Of a DNA stretch of 64,000 nt, positions 31,875 through 42,145 are shown one piece after another (position 1 is the stretch's first letter; every line of letters begins with the position of its first letter). This DNA is from Asterias rubens (Eukaryota > Echinodermata > Asteroidea > Forcipulatida > Asteriidae), in NCBI RefSeq assembly GCF_902459465.1, contig NC_047065.1, positions 20,287,828 to 20,351,827 on the forward strand, given 5' to 3'. The notes beneath the pieces were generated by a model, which was not told where the DNA came from, ran no database searches, and was given only the letters and a program-made list of their open reading frames with translations. A program made the position numbers and the translations under genes.

Positions 31875-34800
31875 GTAAATTAATATTACAAATATTAGGA
31901 CCGGTTGCGTGTCTTGAAAGCAAGCTGACAGCCATTTATTTAAAGCATGTAGAGTAGGGGCCATGTGATTTTGTACAGTCAGTGATGTTGTTTGTTGTTG
32001 CATGCACTGATGAAATGTACTCTTTACAAAGAGAGCGATTGAATAGTCCTACGATTGAACCTCCATAGATATTATAGTTAAACTATGTCAATGCCAGGAT
32101 AGAAATGTATACAGAATGCAGGCTTTTTAATTTTTGTCATTGTATTGTACAATTTTCGACGGGCATGATCGATGATTGATGAAATGGTCTAGCTCACTGT
32201 GCCAACAATTGCCAACAAATGGTTACAGCTATGGATGAGCTAAACACCAGCAAAACATTATTATTTATTGATCGGGAACTTTTTAAATTTTATAAACTTT
32301 ATTCATTTGTTTACAATCTATGTGCTAATGACTTATTTATTTTATTTTAATAAAATTTGTTTATTTTATTATAAATTATAAAAATTTTGATCACTGCTTT
32401 ATAATATTGCACTGCTCTCTCTGGGAGTCTGACTCCTCTGTTATTTTAATAATTGAATTGAATTGAATGCGCGTGTAAGGCCAATCAATGAGTTTAAATA
32501 CATTCATTAATCTGCTGATAACTAGTTAAAAATAACACGGTTTAAACGTCTTTGACCCTTTAGATGGCACACAACGTATCAGCCATTAAGACTCCATCAA
32601 AAGCATCTGACCACTGCTCAGACATCCGAGTTCCTCAGACCATTCATCTTTGCTGTCCATCCAGACTTCTTTGGTAGACATCCCAAAGAAAGAGTAAGTT
32701 ACACCCTTTGGCGCGACGAGTCGCACCAAACAAAATTCTGAACAAGTACATTCAAGATCTGAAACGGTTAGGAACGACTGGATGCACTAGTTCGGTCGAT
32801 CAGAGTCGCTCCTAATCTATTTGGTTCAGCACGACTCTGGCGTGCCTTTCTGAAACGGACTGTAGCTATTTTTTGTGTGGGGGGGGGGGGCTGGGATTTA
32901 CAAAAGGGGTTATGGGTTGGTTAGTTCAGGGCTAAATTTCATAAAGGCCTATTATCACAAAAACTTTCTAAGCACAGAATAGTGTTGCTGAATAGTATTT
33001 ATTAGCAGAAAGAGCTTGACCAGCCAAAATTACTTTTTTTTCCGTATTGTTGTGGGTTTTGGGCCCCACTCGCCTTTTGCAGGCAAATAAATTTTCTAAG
33101 CAGTATTTTCTGCTTCAAACAGCTTCATGAAATTGGGCCAAGTTCCACAGTGTCAGAGATGCCAAGTCCAGAGGCCAGCTATGCGTGAGATTTTTCAAAG
33201 ACCGTTTTTTTTCCCGGTCTGGCCCCAATGCGTGAAAAAATAGTTGCTGTGCGTGTGAGCGTGAGACAGAGCCCAAATGCGTGAGTCTCACGCCTAATGC
33301 GTGAGACTTGGTAGGTCTGAGTGTTCACAAATATATCAAAAGAATAATAAACAATTAAGTGAAACTGTTGAGGAGCCCATAAAAAGGACAGCTTGTAAAC
33401 ATGGGCCCTAAATAAAGCAACACTTTTTATGCCCTTAAAGTTGATCATGAATAGATCACACTCAATTTTACTTCATTGAAACAAGTCTTTATTTTCTACT
33501 CAAAGCAGCCTTAGACGAGTTTTCAAATTGAGTATGGACAGGTAGTGTTTTGAGTAATTTTTTAAAGGCACTTGACACTACTGGTAACTACTCAAAAAGA
33601 ATTGTTAGCTTTGTGAGAAACGGCTCCCTCTGAAGTAACGTAGTTTTCGAGAACAAGTAATTTTCCGCGAATTTGATTTCGAGACCTCAGAATTTGATGT
33701 TGAGGGTCTCGAAATCAAGCATCTGAAAGCACACAACTTCGTGTGATAAGGGTATTTTTTCTTTCATTATTATCTTGCAACATCGACGACCAATTGAGCT
33801 CATATTTTCACAAGTTTGTTAATTTATGCTAATGTTGAGATACATTAAGTGAGAAGACTGGTCTTTGACAATTACCAATAGTGTCCAGTGTCTTTATCTT
33901 TATTTAGGCAGTGAATGAGTATTCCTTGCAGCAGTTGTATAACCACTTGGAGAACATCAGACAACAATCAGTACAAGCTTCTCCTAAAGATTTGACATTC
34001 TACTTACGCAACAGTCAGGGTAAGAAAGTTACTATGTCTATAAATTGGGGAGGTTTTGTTTCTGCTCTACAGGCCAGGCTTCGGATTGATGATACCCAAG
34101 CCTACATCCATATGTACTGTAAAGGGGATAACCCTGTTTCAGCCCGAGGAGTAGGTGGCAACAGCCTCTGGAATAAAATAATTGTAGCCCACACCTTGAA
34201 GTGGCCTTCAGTGTCTGGCGATTTGCATAAAATAAAATAAGGTATAGAAAAATGTGGATGAAAGTGTAGATGATTGGTTCAGACCCCTAGGTGAAGAGAA
34301 GGAATTATAGCAAAGCAATTTGCTCTTGGGACACTTGTGTCATGACCGGGATTCGAACCCACATCATGACGATTTTAAAAAGACAGTAGACACTGTTGGT
34401 AATTGTCAAAGGCAAGTCTTCTCACTTGTTGTATCTCAACATATGCATAAAATAACAAACCTGTGAAAATTTGAGCTCAATTGGTCATCGAAATTGCGAG
34501 ATAATAATGAAAGAAAAAACACTCTGATCACACGAAGTTGTGTGCTTTCACAGATGCTTGATTTCAAGACCTCAAATTCTAAACTTGAGGTCTCGAAATC
34601 AAATTCGTGGAAAATACCTTCTTTCTCGAAAACTATGTCACTTCAGAGGGAGCCGTTTCTCACAATGTTTTATTTTATCAACCTCTCCCCATTACTCGTT
34701 ACCATGTAAGGTTTTAGGCTAATAATTATTTTGAGTAGTTACCAATAGTGTCCACTGCCTTTAACCAACAGAACTTAAAGTTGATGCTCTAAACCAATCA

Positions 34801-37800
34801 GCCATGAGACCCTTCTAATCTCTCCCAGTCTATTCATGTATTTCAACCTCACTGCTCATGTTACTCTTATGTTTGTTCTGTTGCACTTTAGCCTTTGAGA
34901 AAGACTCTGCTAAGTTCCAAACGTCAGGCCATTAACTATTTTTCGCTTTTCTAATCTCCAAACTCTTAACAGGTCAAGCCTTTCGCACAGTCACAGTCAG
35001 CCTACTGACTCGAGATGTCTACACTACTGTCAGTAACATCTTGAAGACGTGCAGCCTGTCCACCAAAGATCTGCAGGGGTTCTCACCAAACCCTGCAGCC
35101 CCATTCCCCCGGCCGATCGACTGGCATCATAGCTACTACACCTACACAGGGAAGAAGAATCCCAATGTAGCAACCCATCAGGCGAGACACAGGGCAAAAG
35201 ACTCTCTTAGGTAAAAAACCTTCAAAATCCAAAACCAATCTTCAATATCCATGTTTGTGACATATCCATGTCTGTGATGGGGTTTTCTTTATGTTCCTTT
35301 TTATGGCAATTTATAGACCAATTCGACGCGCACCGGGCTCGCAAGTGTTGAGCACCGCGCGCCATTTGCTGCAGTGTCTTCAATGCCTAGATTGTGCACA
35401 AAAAGACACCGCAGTTGATAGTTTTCAATATAGACGCAACCAATTTTGTTTCCTCGAATTGGTCTATATCCCGTCAGATTTTGGAACTGCTTGATTGTTT
35501 TTTGTCCTATATACAATGAAACTAACCAAAACAAATTTCATTGTAAAAGGTGGTAGCATTTTTTTACTTTCGCTAAAAATCGGGACCCGTTATTTCCATG
35601 CAGGAAGAAAATAATTCATTATTGGAGTACACAATCTGAGAAATGTTCTTGACAGAAACGCTTTGAGAATCTAATTTGTTTAATAAAAACTTTTATATAA
35701 CACCCAAGCAGATCCTTGCCATTTGATTGGAGGATTGTCCGTCACGTTATAGCAAATAAAAGTACCATTGCACGCTGAGTCACTCACCGTGCTTTTTCAT
35801 TCCATCCGAAAAGTACCATTGCACGCTGCCAGCATGCAATAGTACTTTTTGGATGGAACGAAAAAACTGAGTAAAAACATCACTCAGCGCGTGTCTTTGG
35901 TAACGCAGCAATGTTATTGCAAGGCATATTAGTAAAATTACTAGCATTCAGCTTCTACAATTAAAAACTGTAGGCCTACGCTTTGTTTGTTTATCTTTCA
36001 ATCAAAATGACAAAGATCTACTTGGATGTTATATAAAACAAATAATGAATGTTTTTCATTCGTGCTATGGTGCGAATATGTTCATTCGTTGAAAGCTTCG
36101 CCTCGTTGAATAGAACATTCCATCTTTCAACTCATGAACATATTCGCACCATTGCACTCATAAACATTCATTATGTGTATACCATCTTTCAACTCATGAA
36201 CATATTCGCACCATTGCACTCATAAACATTCATTATGTGTATAATATCTTTTTTTATAACCACGTCAATTCTAAGGCAAATGATTCTCAAAGAGCGTTAT
36301 ACTATCTAAGGCTGTACCTCTAACCTCATCTAACCATAGCTCCGCATACTTGGCAGGAAAAATGACTGAGCGCTTTGATTTGCTCATGAATAGGTGTGTA
36401 ATAAAGCGCAGTATAAGAACCCAGTGTTATTACTCATTACATCCTTTCTTCAAAGGTATTTTCTCAAGACGACCATCGTTGAGGCCAGAAAGAACATAGA
36501 GTCCAGCCTCCCAGTGCGTGAGGAGACAGATCGGCTCCACGCCATTCTCCAAGAGGATCTTCAACTGGAAGACTTGAGGTGGATGTCGAGGTGGGACTTG
36601 AATACATTCAGAGCATGCTTGAAGTCGCTAGGGAAGCTTCTGCGGGAACACCCTGATATCATCAACAACTTGAAAGGTGAGTCTTAATTTCTCACTCGAA
36701 TATTAAAATGGGCTTGAAACCCTTTTTTAGGCACCTGAAAGGACACAAATTTGTGCAACAAGGGTGTTTTTCATTCATTGTTCTTTTGCAACTGTTTTAG
36801 GAAAGACGCTGGTGATTTGTAACTTCACTGGGGTCACCAGAGAAGGTTACATCATGCTGAGTAGTAAAGATGTTGAACATCAATGGCTTTCAGTGAGTAG
36901 TATATGAAATCAATTTACCTCCCCTATCCTTAATCCCCCCTCGCCTACCCCACCACCCACCTCTGTAGTAAGTTAGAACCCATCTTTCCAGATTGAACTA
37001 GCTGGTGACAAGCTATAAGAACAGACTGTGCAAGTCTGGTGCGTATCAAAAACGAGAAAACTGGAACAATATTTTTTTTAAATAGATGCTAAATTTGCAT
37101 CGGGATAAAGAGTATTAATTTGGGTATTTTACCCATACACCGTTGTGTTAGCTCTGTATTCTCATTACTTTCCCAATTCCTATAATATTTGTTTATGCAA
37201 ACAAAGTCTCTTTTTAATAATTTGAAGTTTCAATTACTTTGCTCTGATTTTTTTTTTGCTGCTAGTTAATTTGTTTTTGCTGCTAGTTATTTATTTTTTT
37301 GCTGAATTTGTTTGAGAATTTGTTTTTGCTGAATTTGTTTTTACTGATAGAGTTTTTCTTCTTCTGTGTTTAGTCTCTTAGCAGCTTGCCTCGTCAAATG
37401 AGGATCCTTTGCAGCCTCTCCACAGCAGAGCGTCATCTCTCCGACGCCCTCGGTGGTGTCACCCTAACGAGGGCATGCTCCATCTACGTCATGCCCGCAG
37501 GGATCTACCTCGGCCTACTCAAGAAACTTGACAACGCACTCCGAAGGTTCAGTCAGACCACCGAGGGTCAAAGGTCGCTTCAGAGGATCGGGAGGGGTGC
37601 CCTGGCAAACATTGAAATGAATGTAACCAGGTTTGTGGAAAATGAATTTTAAAGAGTCCTAACCCCTTAAAGGGTATAAGTACTTTTTTCTAACACAAAA
37701 CACAAATTGTCCACAGATTTACATTAAACTTACACAGTTTGAAGATTATAATAGTAGAAAGCTTCCCTTGAAATTTTACTTACTGAGGTGCTGTAGTTTT

Positions 37801-39283
37801 TTAGAAATGAGTAAAACAAATAATTTTCGTCTCAGTTTTAGCATGTAAAAACGTTTTAACCAGTTATGCTATGGTTTTGGTATAATATCATACCTGGTTA
37901 ATGGGATTTTACATGCTTAAATAATGTTTGTCTTGCTGAGACGAAAATTATTTTGTGATTTGTTTTACTAATATCTCAAAAACTATCGAACCTCAGTTAG
38001 TAATATTTGAAGGGAAGATTTTCACTATCATTATCTTCAAACCCTGTAAGTTTAATGTAAATCTGTGGAAATTTTGAAAAAGTACCCGAATCCTGGCATT
38101 GGACACTATTGGTAAAATGTCAAAGACCAGTCTTCTCACTTGGTGTATCTCAACATATGCATAAAATAATTGACCTGTGAAAATTTGAGCTCAATTGGTC
38201 GTCGAAGTTGCGAGATAATAATGAAAGGAAAAACGCCCTTGTCACACGAAGTTGTGTGCTTTCAGATGCTTGACTTTCTTATTTTTCTTCTCATTATTAT
38301 TGTTATCATTTTGTTTCAGTGATTCTGGTAGACTGTCGGCTTTCTCAGACGGTACTCTTCATGTTACTGCCTCGACTCAACCTCTAGATTTAATTGACTT
38401 CCTTCTCGAGAATAAACACAAAGTCAAATATATCAAACGGAAACATCAGAGGTGGGTATTCTTTGTTATTTATTTATATTAGCTGTTGTTCCACTTGCAA
38501 CTCAACTCAATCATTGTTTTTTCACAACAGGTATACAGGGTTCTTGTAATTATGACACCCATTTATGTTAAACCCTACAGGGGTATACACTAGCAGTTAA
38601 GAGCGCTGGATTCAAACTCTGGTGTTTCTAATCAACAGAGTGTGGGTTCGAGTCCAAGTCGTGGCACCTGTGTCCTTATGCAAGACACTTGACCATGATG
38701 CCTTCATCCTTCGGATGTGACATAAACCTGTTGGTGTTGTGTGACGCAAGAACCCAGTGCACCTTTAAAAAGAGAAGGGGCTCGCCCCTGTGTTACTGCG
38801 TTCATAGGCTGCATGTGGCCACAGCAATGAATAATTCGTTTGCTTCACATCCTGTGTTGTCTGATAGGTCTGACGAAAGATATAAGTATTCATGAGCTGC
38901 ATACTAGCATATCAGAGAGCCCCCCCATTTTTTCCCAATGTTGGAATTGTTTTCATGAAACACATTAAATCGGGAAGTTACAGACCAGACAAGGCTGTCG
39001 ACCTGATGGTCTCTGCATGCGGATAGTGGTACGAGTGCAGATGACTTGTGCACAGTATTCGTACGGCAGGCGTTGAGCAATATGACAGTGTACGGGTGGG
39101 TCGTGTGGTGTATCACACACTACACACAGTGTATAACGGATGGTTGGGTTTACTACAACGGCGTCTTTTTCGGAGTGAATAATGCGACTGCCTTGAGCAA
39201 GGCTACACCTCTGCTGATCTGAAACAGTAGAGTTTGAATCCGGTGCTCTTAACTGCTAGGTCATGATATGCCACACGACGAAC

Positions 39284-39314
<31 letters not shown>

Positions 39315-40351
39315 TTTTATATAGCGCGTTTCACAATCATTGCGTATCATTGCGTATCGTATCATTGCGCTTTACATTAGTGCCCTTTACATTAACTTCC
39401 TGTAATGTTTCTCAAGTCCCTACTGAGGGAGTATACAGCCCTGAGCTGCTTGTAAGGCGCTTGTGGCTTTTCATACAAAATATCAACCTCTACCCTCGCA
39501 TGTACCCATTTATACCCCTGGGTGAAGAGGAGCAATTATAGTAAAGTATCTTGCTCAAGGACACAAGTGTCACGACCGGAATTCGAACCCACACTCCAGT
39601 GAATCAGCACCAGAACTTGAATTTGATGCTTCAATGCTTCAATGCTCTAAACCACTCGGCCATGACACTCTGAACAAAAGTGACAAACAATGGTGGCAGC
39701 ATTTCCATTCTTGTATGCCACAAAACAAAACGAAAGATAGTGAATAATTGTATAATTTCCAGGCATACTTTTCAAGGGATAATTTAATATTTAATATTTG
39801 ATTTTATATAGCGCTTTTTTCACTCCCGAACGGGTGTCTCAAAGCGCTTCAAATTATTACCCCTGGTCACTGGGCCTTAATTCACTCCATAAACCATCTC
39901 GGCTCCCTGGGGAGTATACAGCCTCGTGCAACAAATGCGCTACTCGGCTAAATCAATCACAAGAACCATCTCTGTCCTCACAGGTCCCAATTTACCCCTG
40001 GGTGGAGAGAAGCAATAATAGTTAAAAGTGTCTTGCTCAGGGACACAAGTGTCACGACCGGGATTCGAACCCACACTCTGGATAAGACCAGTGTTAATTT
40101 AAGAATTTCTTTTTAGATGTCTTCTTGAAGAAACTGCTGCGATCCAGTCCTGCATGGAGGAACTTAACCTAGCAGGGTTAACCAAAGAAGACTCGGTCAC
40201 TGCAGAGGAAATGATGTTGTGCTGTAAAAGACTTATTGAGAATCCTGTTGAACTTGGCGTGTCGTTGAACGACACAAGACTATGCATTGGTCACATCTAC
40301 ACAAAGCGCTGGGGTGGAGAGCTGTGCATACCTTGGAACTGGAACTATTAA
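31837..40351 (+). CDS. TCAIM: TCAIM, mitochondrial, nine-exon gene (span)
   Basis: Joining 31837-31874, 32564-32693, 33908-34019, 34973-35210, 36456-36676, 36801-36892, 37374-37630, 38320-38451 and 40117-40351 gives 1455 nt, 484 residues and a stop, with every junction GT-AG and in phase. The product follows human TCAIM (496 residues) along its length: FLRPFIFAVHPDFFGRHP near the N-terminus, LTFYLRN, DWHHSYYTYTGKKNP, SSLPVREETDRL, QLEDLRWMSRW, a C-terminal CCKRL and the ending CIPWNWNY. TCAIM contains the DUF4460 and DUF4461 domains, is mitochondrial, and has been linked in mammals to restraint of T-cell activation; its ancestral job in an invertebrate is unknown. Residues 1-27 are Arg/His-rich without acids, as expected of a mitochondrial targeting peptide. 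Histidine-Pro-Asp at 45-47 resembles the J-domain HPD loop. Confidence 0.93.
32564..32693 (+). CDS. TCAIM: TCAIM exon 2
   Basis: Acceptor GACCCTTTAG at 32554-32563; donor GTAAGT at 32694. Encodes residues 13-56, including the diagnostic FLRPFIFAVHPDFFGRHP block and the HPD at 45-47. Confidence 0.92.
32927..33139. mobile_element. M7 MITE in TCAIM intron 2
   Basis: AGGGCTAAATTTCATAAAGG at the left is inverted against GCTTCATGAAATTGGGCC at the right. The interior has GACCAGCCAAAATTAC and CTAAGCA words typical of the family. Confidence 0.65.
33178..33312 (+). repeat. Cluster of four ATGCGTGA words
   Basis: ATGCGTGAG/A occurs at about 33180, 33229, 33269 and 33298 in TCAIM intron 2, two of them next to the inverted word CTCACGC. 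Origin unknown. Confidence 0.55.
33562..33897 (+). mobile_element. M1 MITE in TCAIM intron 2
   Basis: TTAAAGGCACTTGACACTAC to CAATAGTGTCCAGTGTCTTT, with an internal deletion near 33610. Its right end abuts the exon 3 acceptor. Confidence 0.87.
33908..34019 (+). CDS. TCAIM: TCAIM exon 3
   Basis: Acceptor TTTATTTAG ends at 33907; donor GTAAGA at 34020. Encodes AVNEYSLQQLYNHLENI to TFYLRNSQ, matching human NENSLKRLSVYLENL...LTFYVRE. An M1 MITE ends only about 10 bp upstream of the acceptor. Confidence 0.92.
34285..34372 (-). repeat. SINE fragment in TCAIM intron 3
   Basis: CCTAGGTGAAGAGAAGGAAT TATAG and CATGACCGGGATTCGAACCC are the body and B-box part of the same tRNA-derived SINE seen at 39281-39675, in reverse orientation. 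Confidence 0.65.
34376..34764 (-). mobile_element. M1 MITE in TCAIM intron 3
   Basis: TTAAAAAGACAGTAGACACT to CAATAGTGTCCACTGCCTTT. The interior hairpin (ATTTCAAGACCTCA / TGAGGTCTCGAAAT) is at about 34560-34601. It directly follows the SINE fragment. Confidence 0.87.
34885..34940 (+). repeat. Recurrent GAGAAAGAC...AAACGTC motif
   Basis: AGCCTTTGAGAAAGACTCTG CTAAGTTCCAAACGTC, then AGGCCATTAAC. It is followed within about 35 bp by the exon 4 acceptor. Same motif as at 7596, 22545 and 61742. Confidence 0.5.
34973..35210 (+). CDS. TCAIM: TCAIM exon 4
   Basis: Acceptor CTCTTAACAG ends at 34972; donor GTAAAA at 35211. Encodes GQAFRTVTVSLLTRDVYTTV through PRPIDWHHSYYTYTG to AKDSLR, the end of the N-terminal domain. 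Confidence 0.92.
35311..35474. mobile_element. Foldback MITE in TCAIM intron 4
   Basis: TTTATAGACCAATTCGACGC is inverted against CGAATTGGTCTATATC. The interior repeats GCGC-rich and TTGATAGTTTTC segments. About 160 bp. Confidence 0.65.
35676..36050. mobile_element. Inverted-repeat element in TCAIM intron 4
   Basis: TTATATAACACCCAAGCAGATC at the left is inverted against GATCTACTTGGATGTTATAT at the right. The inside carries a second palindrome, CATTCCATCCGAAAAGTACC against GTACTTTTTGGATGGAACG. Confidence 0.6.
36060..36245. repeat. 62-bp tandem duplication plus inverted partner
   Basis: The unit beginning CCATCTTTCAACTCATGAAC occurs twice in direct order (about 36120-36181 and 36182-36243). 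The preceding 36060-36105 (GGTGCGAATATGTTCATTCG) is its inverted counterpart. Confidence 0.75.
36456..36676 (+). CDS. TCAIM: TCAIM exon 5
   Basis: Acceptor CTTTCTTCAAAG ends at 36455; donor GTGAGT at 36677. Encodes YFLKTTIVEARKNIESSLPV through EDLRWMSRWDLNTF to IINNLK. Mostly predicted helical and charged. Confidence 0.92.
36727..36793 (+). mobile_element. M1 fragment filling TCAIM intron 5
   Basis: GAAAGGACACAAATTTGTGC AACAAGGGTGTTTTTCATTC and TTTTGCAAC match the M1 interior (GCACACAACTTCGTGTGAC / AAGGGTGTTTTTTCTTTCAT). It forms more than half of this 124-bp intron. Confidence 0.6.
36801..36892 (+). CDS. TCAIM: TCAIM exon 6
   Basis: Acceptor ACTGTTTTAG ends at 36800; donor GTGAGT at 36893. 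Encodes GKTLVICNFTGVTREGYIML to HQWLS. The upstream intron is only 124 bp and is largely M1-derived. Confidence 0.9.
37374..37630 (+). CDS. TCAIM: TCAIM exon 7
   Basis: Acceptor CTTCTGTGTTTAG ends at 37373; donor GTTTGT at 37631. Encodes SLSSLPRQMRILCSLSTAE through GVTLTRACSIYVMPAGIYLG to NIEMNVT. Corresponds to the human LFERLPSYFDLQRRL...LLGGIQVV segment. Confidence 0.92.
37666..38092. mobile_element. M5 MITE in TCAIM intron 7
   Basis: TTAAAGGGTATAAGTACTTT is inverted against AAAAAGTACCCGAATCC. Long sub-terminal arms (CACAGATTTACATTAAACTT against AAGTTTAATGTAAATCTGTG) make it a near-complete foldback. A relative is at 42146. Confidence 0.82.
38093..38273 (-). mobile_element. M1 half element in TCAIM intron 7
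   Basis: From TGGCATTGGACACTATTGGT to GTGCTTTCAGATGCTTGA. It stops at the M1 midpoint where the hairpin would begin; the other half is absent. Confidence 0.8.
38320..38451 (+). CDS. TCAIM: TCAIM exon 8
   Basis: Acceptor CATTTTGTTTCAG ends at 38319; donor GTGGGT at 38452. Encodes SDSGRLSAFSDGTLHVTAST to KVKYIKRKHQ. An M1 fragment ends 46 bp upstream. Confidence 0.9.
38577..38860 (+). repeat. Leu-tRNA-like SINE in TCAIM intron 8
   Basis: The A-box region TAGCAGTTAAGAGCGCTGG (38591-38609) and perfect B box GGTTCGAGTCC (38645-38655) give an RNA polymerase III promoter. The tRNA-like part is followed by an unrelated body (CCTTCATCCTTCGGATGTGA). It is a retroposon, not a tRNA gene, because no acceptor stem forms. 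Confidence 0.8.
39198..39275 (-). repeat. SINE head fragment in TCAIM intron 8
   Basis: Read on the minus strand, CCTAGCAGTTAAGAGCACCG and GGATTCAAACTC are the A-box and B-box regions of a Leu-tRNA-like SINE. The rest is missing or unrecognisable. Confidence 0.65.
39281..39675 (-). repeat. Near full-length tRNA-derived SINE
   Basis: On the minus strand: a tRNA-like head (CCGAGTGGTTTAGAG at 39649-39663, B box GGGTTCGAATTCC near 39580), a conserved body and the tail AAAGCGC...ATATAAAAATTTG, ending in a (TTA)n microsatellite at 39283-39310. Confidence 0.8.
39795..40085 (-). repeat. Second reverse SINE, head truncated
   Basis: It shares TTATATAGCGC, CAAAGCGCTT, GGGAGTATACAGCC-type and GACCGGGATTCGAACCCACA blocks with the previous element. 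It is cut at the B box, 31 bp before exon 9. Confidence 0.75.
40117..40351 (+). CDS. TCAIM: TCAIM exon 9 (last)
   Basis: Acceptor GAATTTCTTTTTAG ends at 40116. Encodes RCLLEETAAIQSCMEELNL through MMLCCKRLIENP to RWGGELCIPWNWNY, with TAA at 40349-40351. The CIPWNW ending matches the human C-terminus. Confidence 0.95.
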
Positions 40352-40527
40352 GGAGAAAACTTACAATGTATTCGTTGGTGCATCATTTCAGAATTCAGAA
40401 TTTTTGAAATTTCATCCTTCTCACTGCTAAGGCACTTCATCAACACGCTCCAATCTACAGCAAGTGTATCTGCATAATGTCGGGCCTGTTATTCCCTAAC
40501 ATCACATGGCCATATTGAGAGCTACAC

Positions 40528-40902
40528 TTAAGGATGCTATGTCAGTTTTTTGGCCGATTTGACCCCAAAATTTTGATATAAAATTCAATAGGTATTTTGA
40601 TGGGGGTCGAGAAAGTTACAAGCTTTCATTTGAACCATTGCTCGAAATGTTCTACAATTATTAGTATAGTGAAATACAGTGCTCAAAATTAGTTTTTGTC
40701 GGGATCCCGACAATATATCACGTGACCATTTCTTATGTGTTTTATAAGAAACGTTATAAATTTTTAGTCATGGTTCCTGACCATTAAAAGTAAAAGTTAA
40801 ACTTTTTTTCGTTAGAGCGGCTGATACTCTTTGAAATACCATTCACTCAAAAAAAATCTATTTTTTAATGTTTGGGGCCAAAAATCTGACATAGCAACTT
40901 TA
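40528..40902. mobile_element. M4 MITE
   Basis: TTAAGGATGCTATGTCAG is inverted against CTGACATAGCAACTTTA, with TTTGGCCGATTTGACCC and GGGGCCAAAAATC sub-terminally. It holds the perfect palindrome TTGTCGGGATCCCGACAA at 40696-40713 next to CACGTGA. Confidence 0.85.
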
Positions 40903-41094
40903 CTCCTGGCATGCACATCACACACGCTTCGGCTGTCCCACGCTCACCATTTTGGGAGTTGGCGTGTCAATAGGTATATATATGTCATCTTGAATTCACA
41001 CTACGCCGTATAACACCCAGGAACATTGACTCCCAAAATGACACAACCAAAGTATTTGTAATGATGACAGCAAGTGAAACAGGGCAAATGGAGC

Positions 41095-41217
41095 AAGGCT
41101 GTATCCAAAATGGCGTCTACAGCTACGGCTGTTGCTAAGGACGTCCTACACCTCAACGCATAACGGCGCGGAAATCTAGCTGTAGCCCTAACTGTAGCCG
41201 CCATTTGGATCAGCCTT
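41095..41217. mobile_element. Foldback MITE
   Basis: AAGGCTGTATCCAAAATGGC is inverted against GCCGCCATTTGGATCAGCCTT. Inner CTACAGCTACGGCTGT pairs with CTAGCTGTAGCC. Length 123 bp. Confidence 0.8.
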
Positions 41218-41230
41218 AGTCATTTGAAGT

Positions 41231-41617
41231 TTAAAGGAACATCACAGAATTGGTTAATGCTAACAAAACAGTTGCTGGCAGTATATCAGCACAGTTTATC
41301 TAATCCACCATATACACAAACTGACAAACCTGTAGAAGTTTGAGATCAATCGGCCATCTGGGTCACGAGAGAATAGTGAAAAACCGTTTACAAATTTTGC
41401 ATTGCATCGATGCCAAAATAAAAATGAATAAAACGCTCACTGAGCGATAAACTCCAAACGCGAAGTTAGATTTTTTTTCCTCATCAAATATGACATTTCA
41501 GACGGAAACATTTCAAGGGATGTTTTCAACTATCATCATCATTAGACCGTGTAAGTTTTATGTAAATCTGTGATCTTCACGATTTTTGTTTCCTACCAAT
41601 TCTGTAACGTTCCTTTA
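41231..41617. mobile_element. M5-like MITE
   Basis: TTAAAGGAACATCACAGAAT TGGT is inverted against ACCAATTCTGTAACGTTCCT TTAA. Internal GTGTAAGTTTTATGTAAATC is shared with M5. Confidence 0.83.
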
Positions 41618-42145
41618 ATTGTAACTTGAGATTTTACTCTATTTGGAATTTCTGCCATGCTTAGAATAAATGAGTGGATGAAAATTAAATTCTCAAATTG
41701 TTAATAAGTTTTGGAAGTATCATGGTCACAATGGAAAGTTAGTTTGATGATATTGGAATAGTTTGTGTTTTTTAAGAATAAATATATTATATGCAATACA
41801 TTTTTAGAGTTATGCAATACATTTTTAAGAGTTGTGTATCAGGTCAAACCGTTTACTTTTTGTACAAAATGTATTGCAACTGCATTCACTTTGCTAATCG
41901 CAAAGTCAGTTTACTTTTTAAAAAGATGTAAAGTTAAATGAAATATTATATGAAAGTGAGTATATGAAAAGAAATTAATTTACATCAAAACATAACAAGG
42001 ATCATTAAAGTATTAATAAGGCCAAGTTTTTTAAAAGTACACCAGTTGATAGTCCAGATTTTTTTTAAAAAGAGGATGATGAGGGTTTTTTATTTTTTCG
42101 TCGTGGAGTTAAGAGCCAGGTTAAAAATTTCTGGCTTTGTAGAAC

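Larger units (their letters stand above)
40352..41670 (+). other. TCAIM: Probable TCAIM 3' UTR (upper bound)
   Basis: The first canonical AATAAA on this strand after the stop is at 41665-41670, with another at 41777-41782. If used, the 3' UTR would carry three inverted-repeat elements (40528, 41095 and 41231). A shorter UTR ending at a non-canonical signal is equally possible. Confidence 0.35.

Noticed and set aside
38591-38665. Possible tRNA-Leu gene
   Set aside because: The A and B boxes are present but no acceptor stem closes. The same sequence is repeated as a SINE elsewhere in the window.
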